DNA of 64,000 bases from Cryptosporangium phraense. Lineage in GTDB: Bacteria > Actinomycetota > Actinomycetes > Mycobacteriales > Cryptosporangiaceae. The DNA is taken from the NCBI RefSeq assembly GCF_006912135.1, contig NZ_VIRS01000001.1, positions 1 to 64,000 of the forward strand, in the 5' to 3' direction. Both the position numbers and the translations under genes were made by a program. Under the pieces are notes generated by a model. It did no database searches and had not been told where the DNA came from. It was given only the letters and a program-made list of their open reading frames with translations. Below, piece by piece: positions 52,513 through 60,718 of the stretch; the first letter of the stretch is position 1, and every line of letters starts with the position of its first letter.

Positions 52513-53583
52513 GTGATTCGCTGGCGGCGGGGAGTCGTGGAGTCGGTCGGACGGTCGTGGGCCGGCGCGGTGGAGCTGTCGGTAGCGGTGGAGGGCTCCT
52601 CCCTGCGCGCGCTGGCGTACCCGGCCCTGGTCGGTGAGCCGGTCGCCGGGGACGACGTGCTGCTGAACACGACGGCGCTGGCGATGGGCTTGGGGACCGG
52701 CGGGTACGCGCTGGTCGTAGCGCTGCCGTCACGGTTGCCGCCGGATCCAGAGGTTCTGGCCGGACCGGGGCACATGGTGAAGGCCCGGTACACGCCGCAG
52801 CAGGTCACGGTTCTGGGCGTGGACGAGCAGGACTCGCCGCACCACGAAGTGCTGGCGGCGGCGTCGTCGCTCGACGGCATGCCGGTCGTGGTCGCCGACC
52901 TGCACTCGGCGCTGCCCGCCGTGCTGGCGGGGGTGCTGGACGCAAGCCCGGCCGCACGGGTGGTCTACGTGATGACCGACGGCGGAGCGCTGCCGCTGTG
53001 GTTCTCCCGGTCGGTGGCCGCCCTGTCGGGCCTGCTGGCCGGGACGGTCACCGTGGGTCAGGCGTTCGGCGGCGACCTGGAGGCGGTCACGCTGCACACC
53101 GGACTACTGGCCGCACGGCACGTGCTGGACGCGGACGTGGCGGTGGTGTCCCAGGGACCGGGAAACCTCGGGACGGGAACGCCGTGGGGGTTCTCGGGCG
53201 TGGCCGCGGGGGAAGCGGTGAACGCCGTTTCCGTGCTGGGCGGCCGGGCGGTGGGGTCGTTGCGGATTTCGTCGGGGGATGCGCGGGAGCGGCATGTGGG
53301 GGTGTCGCATCATTCGTTGACGGCTTACGGGAAGGTGGCTTTGGCGGGCGCCGACCTGCCGGTACCCACGCCGATACCGCAGAATCTGGCGGAGCGGATC
53401 GGCGGTCAGCTAGCACAGCTGCCGCAGCGGCACCGGATAGTGGAAGTGCCTGTCGGTGGGCTCGACGAAGCCCTACGAGCTTCGCCGGTCAGGCTCTCCA
53501 CGATGGGCCGCTCGCTTGACGAGGACCCGCTCTACTTTCTCTCGGCGGCCGCCGCCGGCCGCCACGCCGCCTCCCTGCGGTAG
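52513..53583 (+). CDS. DUF3866 family protein
   Basis: 356 aa from GTG at 52513. The family features are an early beta-rich segment (AYPALVGEPVAGDDVLLNTTAL), GTGGYALVVA, HMVKARYTPQQ, and a large alpha/beta domain with VVYVMTDGGALPLWFS, then VVSQGPGNLGTGTPWGFSG and HHSLTAYGKVAL. No signal peptide. DUF3866 is widespread in actinobacteria and some firmicutes and unstudied. It is divergent from pafB. Confidence 0.85.
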   Translation: MIRWRRGVVESVGRSWAGAVELSVAVEGSSLRALAYPALVGEPVAGDDVLLNTTALAMGLGTGGYALVVALPSRLPPDPEVLAGPGHMVKARYTPQQVTVLGVDEQDSPHHEVLAAASSLDGMPVVVADLHSALPAVLAGVLDASPAARVVYVMTDGGALPLWFSRSVAALSGLLAGTVTVGQAFGGDLEAVTLHTGLLAARHVLDADVAVVSQGPGNLGTGTPWGFSGVAAGEAVNAVSVLGGRAVGSLRISSGDARERHVGVSHHSLTAYGKVALAGADLPVPTPIPQNLAERIGGQLAQLPQRHRIVEVPVGGLDEALRASPVRLSTMGRSLDEDPLYFLSAAAAGRHAASLR

Positions 53584-53590
53584 GCGCTGG

Positions 53591-53623
53591 CGGCCCGGGC
53601 TCGTCTTCCGGGAGCCCGGGCCG
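53591..53623. terminator. Bidirectional terminator between DUF3866 and TIG paralogue 3
   Basis: Twelve-base perfect arms CGGCCCGGGCTC (53591-53602) and GAGCCCGGGCCG (53612-53623) with a nine-base loop, between two convergent genes. Confidence 0.8.
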
Positions 53624-53636
53624 CGTCAGTCGGAGA

Positions 53637-54797
53637 TCAGGCTGTGACGTACGTCAGCGTGTTACCCGTCGTCGCGGTCGTCCCACTTCCACTCGGGCCC
53701 ACGACGGCGACCGGAATGGTCGAGGTCGTCGGGGTGAATGTCAGGGAGTACGCGCCCGCAGTGGTGACCGCCGGAATCGACGCGCAGTTCAACTGCGTAT
53801 CGAGCTTTCCGGTCACACCCGCGCAAGTGAGGCTCGCGTTGGACGCGCCACTGACCGTCAGCTGGGTGACGCCCTGCAGTCCCTTGCCGTAGACCGTCAG
53901 CGCCGGTGTCGGCGGAGTGGTGGACAGGCTTCCGCTCACACCCGACAGCGGCGCAGTTGTCCGGCTCAACGAGCTGATGACGGCGGCGTACTTGGAGTCG
54001 AGCGAGTTGCCCGTACCAGCCACTCCGTCGTTGTAGATGACGACCTTCACCGCGTTCGCGCCTGGCGTTCCAGCGGGAGCCGTGACCTTGAGTGTGCCGG
54101 TGCTGGGCGTCGCGGCGTTGTTGCCGCTCGCAGCGGTTCCCGCTGTCCAGGTGTACGACCCGGTTGTCGTGAGGACTGCTCCGTTCGCGCCGGCGAAGGT
54201 GACGGTGAGCTTGGTCGCCGCAGGTTGAGTAAGCGCTGGAGTCGAGAACCCGAGCGTGACCGTGCTGCCGCCGAGCGGATTGAACAGCGCAAACACGGGT
54301 GTGTTGGCGGTGCTGTCACCGACGACGCCCGACGCACTGGTGATGCTCGTGACGCTGACCGGGTCGATGAACGTGAAGTCGTCCTTCGCGGTGTTCGCTG
54401 TCGTATTGCCGGCCGAGTCCTTGATCGTCACGTCAACCTTGCCGGCCGCCACCGCAGGAGCCTTGGCCAGCAAGAGCGTGTCGTCCACGACCGTCACCAC
54501 CGTCGCGTTGTTCGTGGTGGCCGAGTTGCCGGCGCCGGTCGTGCCGAAATACACGGCGCTCAAATCCGCGAAGCCGTCGAGGTCGGTGTCGGCGACGCTG
54601 TTGAACCCGCTACCAGTGATGACGACATATGTGCCGCCGGCCGTCGAACCCTTCTGCGTGCTCATCGAGGTGATCGTGATCAGCGTGCTGGTATCAGCGG
54701 ATGCCGCCGGCGCCAGCGCGAACGCGCCGCCTCCGGCGCCGAGCAACGCAGCCGTCGCAGCTGCCAGCCGCGCGACCTTGGATGGGGCCTGGAACAT
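53637..54797 (-). CDS. Secreted TIG/IPT-domain protein, paralogue 3
   Basis: 386 aa from ATG at 54797, with a GGAG-type site upstream. Signal peptide through about residue 34 (GGGAFALAPAASA), then TIG domain beginning LITITSMSTQKGSTAGGTY with TGSGF and VTIKDSAGNTTA. A middle domain (FTFIDPVSV...), then NAVKVVIYNDGVAGTGNSLD and a C-terminal TIG-like PALTVYGKGLQGVTQ follow. It shares the STAGGT start, the YNDGVAGT phrase and the overall order with the proteins at 43051 and 44279. GC is lower than its neighbours, as expected for Thr/Asn/Ser-rich secreted repeats or transfer. A DLDGFADL loop in the first domain could bind calcium. Confidence 0.85.
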   Translation of the reverse strand: MFQAPSKVARLAAATAALLGAGGGAFALAPAASADTSTLITITSMSTQKGSTAGGTYVVITGSGFNSVADTDLDGFADLSAVYFGTTGAGNSATTNNATVVTVVDDTLLLAKAPAVAAGKVDVTIKDSAGNTTANTAKDDFTFIDPVSVTSITSASGVVGDSTANTPVFALFNPLGGSTVTLGFSTPALTQPAATKLTVTFAGANGAVLTTTGSYTWTAGTAASGNNAATPSTGTLKVTAPAGTPGANAVKVVIYNDGVAGTGNSLDSKYAAVISSLSRTTAPLSGVSGSLSTTPPTPALTVYGKGLQGVTQLTVSGASNASLTCAGVTGKLDTQLNCASIPAVTTAGAYSLTFTPTTSTIPVAVVGPSGSGTTATTGNTLTYVTA

Positions 54798-55048
54798 GGG
54801 TCTCCTTCATCAGACGTGCTGAGTCTGTGGGAGCGGGTGTCCGGCAGGACGACGCGGATCAGTGCCCCCGGTTTGTACAGCTACCTAATTGCAACATAAC
54901 GTATTAAAACGTCATGAAGGGGTATCGAGAAAGCTCGTCGCGTTCAGGTGCCGCATCCCGACACATCCCGGCGCGCCTGGATCGTCGGCCCTTGAGGCCA
55001 AGGCATCCTTACTGCACTATGTCCGCTCTTGTCGCGATCGCGTCTTTG

Positions 55049-55636
55049 ATGCGTGTCCAGTTGATAGCGCTCGTCGCGGTGATGCTCGCCGCCGGCTGCA
55101 GCTCCGACCGGGACGGGACGCCGGCCGGCGGCGCTCTGCGCCCGGAGCCGGCCACCGCCCAGGGCGGGAGTCACGACGTCCAGGCCACCAACGGGCCTGG
55201 GGGTACGTGTTCAGCCGGGCAGCTACGTATCCGAGTGATTCGTCAACCGCCCGACGCGGTCGGAGGTCCGGTCTACGCCCTCGTGACGCTCACGAACGAT
55301 TCCTCAACCGCGTGCGTTTTGTCGGGCTGGCCCAATACCTCGGTCGCAGGTGACGGCAAGGTGATACCCCGTGAGGTTCCCCAGCCCGCACCTCCGGTCC
55401 GCGTGAGCCTCGCGGACGGCGAATCCGCGTATGCGGCCCTCCGTTGGTCGGCCTGTACCAAGTCCGGCGACGCCTGCGTGACCCGAGCTCGTCTCCATCT
55501 CGGGCCACCCGGTGACCACATCTCCGAAACGACACTCATCGGCGTGCCGTCCGGCGAGTCGCCCGAGCTCGCCATCAGCGCCCTGCAGGTCGGCACGATC
55601 CAGTCTGGAACATCGAACATCCTCAACTGGTCCTGA
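55049..55636 (+). CDS. DUF4232 lipoprotein 1
   Basis: 195 aa from ATG at 55049; ATG at 55019 is an in-frame alternative. Signal peptide with lipobox MLAAGC, so acylated at Cys after export. A Gly/Pro-rich spacer, then a DUF4232 domain: CSAGQLRIRVI, VTLTNDSSTACVLSGWPN, then a Cys pair (SACTKSGDACVTR) and the ending SGTSNILNW. These proteins are surface or periplasmic-space lipoproteins of unknown role. A close relative follows 20 bp downstream. Confidence 0.8.
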   Translation: MRVQLIALVAVMLAAGCSSDRDGTPAGGALRPEPATAQGGSHDVQATNGPGGTCSAGQLRIRVIRQPPDAVGGPVYALVTLTNDSSTACVLSGWPNTSVAGDGKVIPREVPQPAPPVRVSLADGESAYAALRWSACTKSGDACVTRARLHLGPPGDHISETTLIGVPSGESPELAISALQVGTIQSGTSNILNWS

Positions 55637-55656
55637 CCGGCAGTTAGGAGAGCACA

Positions 55657-56352
55657 ATGCAGCGGAGCCTCGTCGGGGCATGCCTGAGCGTGGTCTTGCT
55701 CGCCGGCTGTAGCAGCGGCAGCGGGCCACAAACCCCTACCGTCGGGACGCCCGCTGGACCCGGGACACCCTACGCTTCCCAGGACGACCAGTCCGACGAA
55801 GTCGGCTCCAACCAGCCCGTCGAGCCGCTCAGCGTCGCCCCACCGGAGCCGGGCACGAAGCCGCCGCTCCAACCCGCCACCCAGGCTCCCCCGCCCCCTC
55901 CGGGCGACACGGCACCGTGCAAGACCGCGCAGCTGTCCGCCCGGGTCATCCGACAGCTCGGCACCGGCAAGACGGGCCCCGGCGTCGGGCTCGTCATTCT
56001 GACCAACCTCGGCAGCCGGGAGTGCGCACTCAGCGGCTGGCCCGTCGTCGGTCTGACCAGCAAGGGCACCGCGCTCAGCGTGCCCGCCACGAAGGTCAAC
56101 CGTCCGCACAAACCGGTCGGCATGCTCCTGAAGCCACGGCGAACCGCGTTCGCGGGGATTCAGTGGCGCGGCTGCCCGCCGACCGCGACCGGCTGCCGGA
56201 CCGGCGACGGCTTCCGCGTGGGCGCACCCGGCTCCACGTCGATCCCGGCCGAGCTGGCCGGCTTCTCCTCCGCCGAGAAGAAGGGCTTCCCGGTCAGCGC
56301 GATCGTGGTCGGCTCACTGCAGCCGACCACGACCGACATCCTGAACTGGTGA
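55657..56352 (+). CDS. DUF4232 lipoprotein 2
   Basis: 231 aa from ATG at 55657 with TTAGGAGAG upstream. Lipobox LLAGC, a longer Pro/Thr-rich spacer (PPLQPATQAPPPPPGDTAP), then the same domain: CKTAQLSARVIRQL, VILTNLGSRECALSGWPV, a later Cys pair and the identical type of ending TTTDILNW. It arose by tandem duplication with the gene before it. It converges on pafA with a six-base gap. Confidence 0.85.
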   Translation: MQRSLVGACLSVVLLAGCSSGSGPQTPTVGTPAGPGTPYASQDDQSDEVGSNQPVEPLSVAPPEPGTKPPLQPATQAPPPPPGDTAPCKTAQLSARVIRQLGTGKTGPGVGLVILTNLGSRECALSGWPVVGLTSKGTALSVPATKVNRPHKPVGMLLKPRRTAFAGIQWRGCPPTATGCRTGDGFRVGAPGSTSIPAELAGFSSAEKKGFPVSAIVVGSLQPTTTDILNW

Positions 56353-56358
56353 CCGCTC

Positions 56359-57717
56359 CTACATCGACGCGATCAGGCGATCGACCCGCTCGTCCACGGC
56401 CCGGAACGGGTCCTTGCACAGCACGGTCCGCTGCGCCTGGTCGTTGAGCTTCAGGTGCACCCAGTCCACCGTGAAGTCCCGCCGCCGCTCCTGGGCCCGC
56501 CGGATGAACTCCCCGCGCAGGCGCGCGCGGGTCGTCTGCGGCGGCACCGACTTGGCCGCGAACACGTCGAGATCGCGCGTGACCCGCTCGACCGCGCCGC
56601 GCTTCTCCATCACCGCGAACACGCCGCGACCTCGACGGATGTCGTGATAGGCCAGGTCGAGCTGGGCCACCCGCGGGCTCGACAGCGACAGCTCGTGCCG
56701 CTCCGAGTACCGCTCGATCAGCTTCAGCTTCGTCACCCAGTCGATCTCCCGCTCGACCGAGCCCAGATCGTCGCCCTCGACGGCCTTGAGCACCCGGCCC
56801 CAGAGGTCGATGATCCGGCGCGCGGCCGGGCCGCCGCCGTAGCGCTCGACGAACTCCGACGCCTTGGAGTGGTACTCCATCTGGATGTCGAGCGCGCTGA
56901 TCTCCTTGCCGTTCGCCAGCCGGACCGTGCGGCGGCCGGTGATGTCGTGCGAGACCTCGCGGATCGCCCGGATCGGGTTCTCCAGCGTCAGGTCCTTCAT
57001 CGTGACGCCGGCCTCGATCATCCGCAGCACGATGTCGGCCGCGCCGACCTTCAGCAGCGTCGTGACCTCGTTCATGTTCGAGTCGCCGACGATGACGTGC
57101 AGACGACGGAACCGCTCGGCGTCCGCGTGCGGCTCGTCGCGGGTGTTGATGATCGGGCGCGACCGGGTGGTCGCCGACGAGACGCCCTCCCAGATGTGCT
57201 CGGCCCGCTGGGACAGGCAGTAGACCGCACCCCGGGGCGTCTGCAGCACCTTGCCCGCGCCGCAGATCAGCTGCCGGGTGACCAGGAACGGGATCAGGAC
57301 GTCGGCCAGCCGCGCGAACTCCCCGTGCCGCGAGACCAGGTAGTTCTCGTGGCACCCGTACGAGTTGCCGGCCGAGTCGGTGTTGTTCTTGAACAGGTAG
57401 ATGTCGCCGGCAATGCCCTCGTCGCGCAGCCGACGCTCGGCGTCGACCAGCAGGCCTTCGAGGATCCGCTCGCCGGCCCGGTCGTGGGTGACCAGGTCAG
57501 CGACCGAATCGCACTCCGGCGTGGCGTACTCGGGGTGGGACCCCACATCCAGGTAGAGCCGGGCGCCGTTACGCAGGAAGACGTTGCTCGACCGACCCCA
57601 CGAGACAACACGCCGGAACAAGTACCGCGCCACCTCGTCGGGCGAGAGACGCCGCTGGCCCCGGAACGTGCACGTGACTCCGTACTCGGTCTCGAGACCG
57701 AAGATCCGCCGCTCCAT
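56359..57717 (-). CDS. pafA: Pup ligase PafA
   Basis: 452 aa from ATG at 57717. Glutamine-synthetase-like fold: the metal/ATP motif [12 protein letters not shown] at the start, [41 protein letters not shown] (in parts) and a C-terminal domain ending RVDRLIASM. It ligates the prokaryotic ubiquitin-like protein Pup to lysines of target proteins for proteasomal degradation in the cytoplasm. The proteasome genes are not in the window; they would be expected nearby upstream but the next genes on this strand are rfbC and a two-component system. Confidence 0.97.
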   Translation of the reverse strand: MERRIFGLETEYGVTCTFRGQRRLSPDEVARYLFRRVVSWGRSSNVFLRNGARLYLDVGSHPEYATPECDSVADLVTHDRAGERILEGLLVDAERRLRDEGIAGDIYLFKNNTDSAGNSYGCHENYLVSRHGEFARLADVLIPFLVTRQLICGAGKVLQTPRGAVYCLSQRAEHIWEGVSSATTRSRPIINTRDEPHADAERFRRLHVIVGDSNMNEVTTLLKVGAADIVLRMIEAGVTMKDLTLENPIRAIREVSHDITGRRTVRLANGKEISALDIQMEYHSKASEFVERYGGGPAARRIIDLWGRVLKAVEGDDLGSVEREIDWVTKLKLIERYSERHELSLSSPRVAQLDLAYHDIRRGRGVFAVMEKRGAVERVTRDLDVFAAKSVPPQTTRARLRGEFIRRAQERRRDFTVDWVHLKLNDQAQRTVLCKDPFRAVDERVDRLIASM

Positions 57718-57807
57718 GATTGAACATTAGCGGGGGTTTCCCACTCGCACCCGGCAACGGGACGCGTGGTCGATTTGCCCCGTACGGCGGTCGCTCTCCG
57801 TTTCGTT

Positions 57808-58407
57808 TTAGGCGCGATTCAGCGACGCGTAGTAGCGCTGGCACTCTTCGTAGTCGGGAAGCCCGCCGGCCGCGCGCACCTCGGCCAGCGACGGCGCGGC
57901 CGCGTCCTTGGCCGACAGCTGCGGCTCGTCGGCCGGCCAGTCGATGGCGAGATCGGGGTCCAGGGGATGGATCGCGTGCTCCCGGGTCGGCGCGAACGTC
58001 TCCGAGCAGAGGTAGGTCAGCGTCGCGTCGTCGCTCAGCGCGCAGAACCCGTGCCCGAGGCCTTCGGCCACGTACACCGCGCGCCGGTCACCCTCGTCGA
58101 GCGTGACGGTCTCGTGCTGCCCGAACGTCGGCGAACCCACCCGCAGGTCGACGATGACGTCGACGACCGCGCCGCGGACGCAGGTGACGTACTTCGCCTG
58201 GCTCGGCGGCACGTCGGCGAAGTGGATCCCCCGCACGACCCCGCGCGCGGAGACCGACAGGTTCCCCTGCGCGAGCCGGAGCGGATGACCGACCGCTTCC
58301 GCGAGATGGTCGAACCGGTACCACTCGGTGAACAACCCGCGGGGGTCGCCGTGCAGGACCGGGGTGATCTCGAAAGCACCGTCGATGCTCAGCGGTCGAA
58401 TCTTCAC
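57808..58407 (-). CDS. rfbC: dTDP-4-dehydrorhamnose 3,5-epimerase
   Basis: 199 aa from GTG at 58407, overlapping the histidine-kinase stop in GTGA. Cupin fold: DPRGLFTEWYR, the substrate motif RGVVRGIHFAD, VVDVIVDLRVGSPTFGQ, and GLGHGFCALSDDATLTYLCSE (in parts) with the catalytic His. It converts dTDP-4-keto-6-deoxyglucose to dTDP-4-keto-L-rhamnose for cell-wall rhamnose. Coupling of rfbC to a two-component kinase is unusual; rfbA lies 5 kb to the right. Confidence 0.92.
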   Translation of the reverse strand: MKIRPLSIDGAFEITPVLHGDPRGLFTEWYRFDHLAEAVGHPLRLAQGNLSVSARGVVRGIHFADVPPSQAKYVTCVRGAVVDVIVDLRVGSPTFGQHETVTLDEGDRRAVYVAEGLGHGFCALSDDATLTYLCSETFAPTREHAIHPLDPDLAIDWPADEPQLSAKDAAAPSLAEVRAAGGLPDYEECQRYYASLNRA

Positions 58408-59897
58408 GCGGCCACCGTACTGTCCCCGCCGTCGTTCCGTTTCCCGCCCCCGTCGGGCGTCCGCCGGCGGTCCTGCACCCCTTCCCCTTCGATCTTTACG
58501 CCTACCAGGGCACCACCGATGGGCATGTTCCGAGCCACGACCGACCACCCGTGAGCGGCCGCGATCGCGGCCACGATGGCCAGTCCCAGCCCGGCACCGG
58601 AGCTCGGGCCCGGGCTGCGGGTCCCGCCCCGGTAGAAGCGCTCGAACACCCGGTCCGGATCCGGCAGGCCGGGCCCGGAGTCGACGACCGCCAGCAGGAC
58701 GTCGCCGGAGTCCTCGACCGACACCCGCACCTCGGCCGGCGTGCCGGGCGGGGTGTGCCGGGCCGCGTTCGCCAGCAGGTTGTCGAGGATGCGGCGCACG
58801 CCGACCGGATCGGCCGACACGGTCACCGGGTCCGGGGCGTGCACGGTCAGCCCGGACGCCCCGGCCACGGCCGCCGCCGCGGCCGCGTCGGTCGCCACCG
58901 CGACCAGGTCGACCGGCGCGATCACCGGGGCGTGGTCGCGGTCCAGAGCGGCCAGCGCCAGCAGGTCGTCCACCAGGAGCCCCATCCGCTGCGCCTCGGA
59001 CTCGATCCGGCCGATGACCAGGGCCAGATCCTCGGCCGGCACGCCCCGACGGAACAGCTCGGCGTAGCCGCGGATCGTCGCGATCGGCGTGCGCAGTTCG
59101 TGCGAGGCGTCGTCGACGAACCGGCGCAGGCGCTCCTCGGACGCGTCCCGCTCGCGCAGCGCGGTCCCGATCCGATCCAGCATCCGGTTCAGCGCCTGCG
59201 CGACCTGACGCCCCTCGCCGAACCCCTCCGGCACGGCGATCCGCTGACCGACGTCCTCCAGGCTGACGCCGTCGGCCGAGTCGGCGATCCGGGCCAGTGG
59301 CCGCAGGCCGCGGCGGACCAGCCACCAGCTGGCCAGGCCGGTCGCGACCAGCGCGACGATCGGCACGCTCAGGATCGTCGTGAGGACGGTCCGAACCAGC
59401 GCGTCGGTCGCCCCGGTCCGCGAGCCGACGACCAGCGTGGCACCGCCGGACACGCGCAGGACGCGCACCAGCGTCCGCTCGTCCCCGGCCGGGACCCGGC
59501 TCGGCCCCGACCGGTACGGATAGGAGCGGACGGTGTCCGCGGGCAGCGCGCGCCCGTCGGCCGTCCGCACGGCTCCGGCCCGGGTCAGCGCCGCCTCCGG
59601 GACCGCGCCGGACGTCGCCAGCGTGCGGCCCCGGGCATCGACGACGGCCCCGAACGACAGGTGCTCGTTCCGGCTGAGCACCGCCCCCAACGTCGCCTCG
59701 ATCGGAGCGGGGTCGGCCCCCGGCCCCGTGTCCACCAGCGTCAGCACCGCGCCCGCCTGGGCCGCCGCCGACGCCAGGTTCGACTGGGTGCGCTGGTTCG
59801 CCACCGAGTGGATCGACCATGCGCTCACCATCGCGGTCCCCAGCAGGCCCACCGCGAGCAGCGCCACCGTGGTCAGCGCGACCCGGGTCCGCAGCAT
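58404..59897 (-). CDS. Sensor histidine kinase (HAMP/HisKA)
   Basis: 497 aa from ATG at 59897, overlapping the regulator stop (TGATG). Two membrane helices (about residues 8-28 and 170-195) flank an extracytoplasmic sensor with FGAVVDARGRTLAT. Then HAMP, HisKA FVDDASHELRTPIATI, and HATPase ILDNLLANAARHTPPG, VVDSGPGLPDPD and GAGLGLAIVAAIA. Classic OmpR-partner kinase. It is upstream of and coupled to rfbC. Confidence 0.94.
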   Translation of the reverse strand: MLRTRVALTTVALLAVGLLGTAMVSAWSIHSVANQRTQSNLASAAAQAGAVLTLVDTGPGADPAPIEATLGAVLSRNEHLSFGAVVDARGRTLATSGAVPEAALTRAGAVRTADGRALPADTVRSYPYRSGPSRVPAGDERTLVRVLRVSGGATLVVGSRTGATDALVRTVLTTILSVPIVALVATGLASWWLVRRGLRPLARIADSADGVSLEDVGQRIAVPEGFGEGRQVAQALNRMLDRIGTALRERDASEERLRRFVDDASHELRTPIATIRGYAELFRRGVPAEDLALVIGRIESEAQRMGLLVDDLLALAALDRDHAPVIAPVDLVAVATDAAAAAAVAGASGLTVHAPDPVTVSADPVGVRRILDNLLANAARHTPPGTPAEVRVSVEDSGDVLLAVVDSGPGLPDPDRVFERFYRGGTRSPGPSSGAGLGLAIVAAIAAAHGWSVVARNMPIGGALVGVKIEGEGVQDRRRTPDGGGKRNDGGDSTVAA

Positions 59898-60583
59898 CAC
59901 GGTGGGGGCCGCATTGCGTATCCCACCCGCGCGACCGTGTGCAGCAGCGGCGGACCGAGCGGGTCGAGCTTGCGGCGCAGATAGCTGACGTACGTCTGGA
60001 CCGTGTTGTCGCTGGCCCCGAAGTCCCCGCCCCAGACGTGGTCGAGGATCTGGGCCTTGCTCAGCACCCGGCCGGCGTTCGCGGCCAGGTACCGCAGCAG
60101 CCGGAACTCGGTCGGCGTGAGCGTCACCGGGACGCCACCGCGGCGCACCTCGTAGGCGTCCTCGTCGATCTCCAGGTCTCCGCAGGCCAGGAGCGTCCGC
60201 GACGACGGCCCGCTCCGGCGCAGCACGGCCCGGACCCGGGCGACCAGCTCGTCCAGGCTGAACGGCTTGGTGAGGTAGTCGTCGCCGCCGGAGTCGAGCC
60301 CGGCGATCCGGTCGCGGACGTCGTAGCGGGCGGTCAGGAAGATCACCGGAGCGGTCGTCCCGCCGCGACGCAGCCGCGCGCAGGCGTCCACACCGGAACC
60401 GTCGGGAAGGACGACGTCGAGCACGATGAGGTCGGGGCGGAAGCGACCGACCTCGGTCAGCGCACCGCGCACGGAACCGGTGACCGCGGTGCGGTAGCCC
60501 TCGTAGCGCAAGGCCATCGCGACGAGCTCGGCCAGCGCGGTCTCGTCGTCGACGACCAGGACGCGGGACACCTCGTTGGTCAT
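59897..60583 (-). CDS. OmpR/PhoB-type response regulator
   Basis: 228 aa from ATG at 60583. Receiver: VLVVDDETALAELVAMAL, phospho-acceptor in LIVLDVVLPDGSG, Lys in YLTKPFSLDEL; C-terminal winged helix LTPTEFRLLRYLAANAGRVLS and the recognition part DNTVQTYVSYLRRKL. Partner of the kinase at 58404. It is divergent from the MMPL transporter, which it may control through the inverted repeat at 60620-60671. Confidence 0.95.
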   Translation of the reverse strand: MTNEVSRVLVVDDETALAELVAMALRYEGYRTAVTGSVRGALTEVGRFRPDLIVLDVVLPDGSGVDACARLRRGGTTAPVIFLTARYDVRDRIAGLDSGGDDYLTKPFSLDELVARVRAVLRRSGPSSRTLLACGDLEIDEDAYEVRRGGVPVTLTPTEFRLLRYLAANAGRVLSKAQILDHVWGGDFGASDNTVQTYVSYLRRKLDPLGPPLLHTVARVGYAMRPPP

Positions 60584-60619
60584 CCCTCCATCCTGGCGGC
60601 CGGGAGCACGCGAAGGCTG

Positions 60620-60671
60620 GGGAAAACCTGGGAATCCGACGGCCGGGCCGGTGGACTCCCAGGGTTTTCCC
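60620..60671. promoter_or_regulatory. Inverted repeat between the divergent regulator and MMPL genes
   Basis: GGGAAAACCTGGGA (60620-60633) is mirrored by TCCCAGGGTTTTCCC (60657-60671), a 14-bp match with one inserted base. It fills the short gap between the response-regulator start (60583) and the MMPL start (60719), overlapping both promoter regions. Confidence 0.7.
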
Positions 60672-60718
60672 GGCGCGGTCCCAGGGCGGCCGCAGCCGCG
60701 CCCGGTGAGCTGGCGTAC

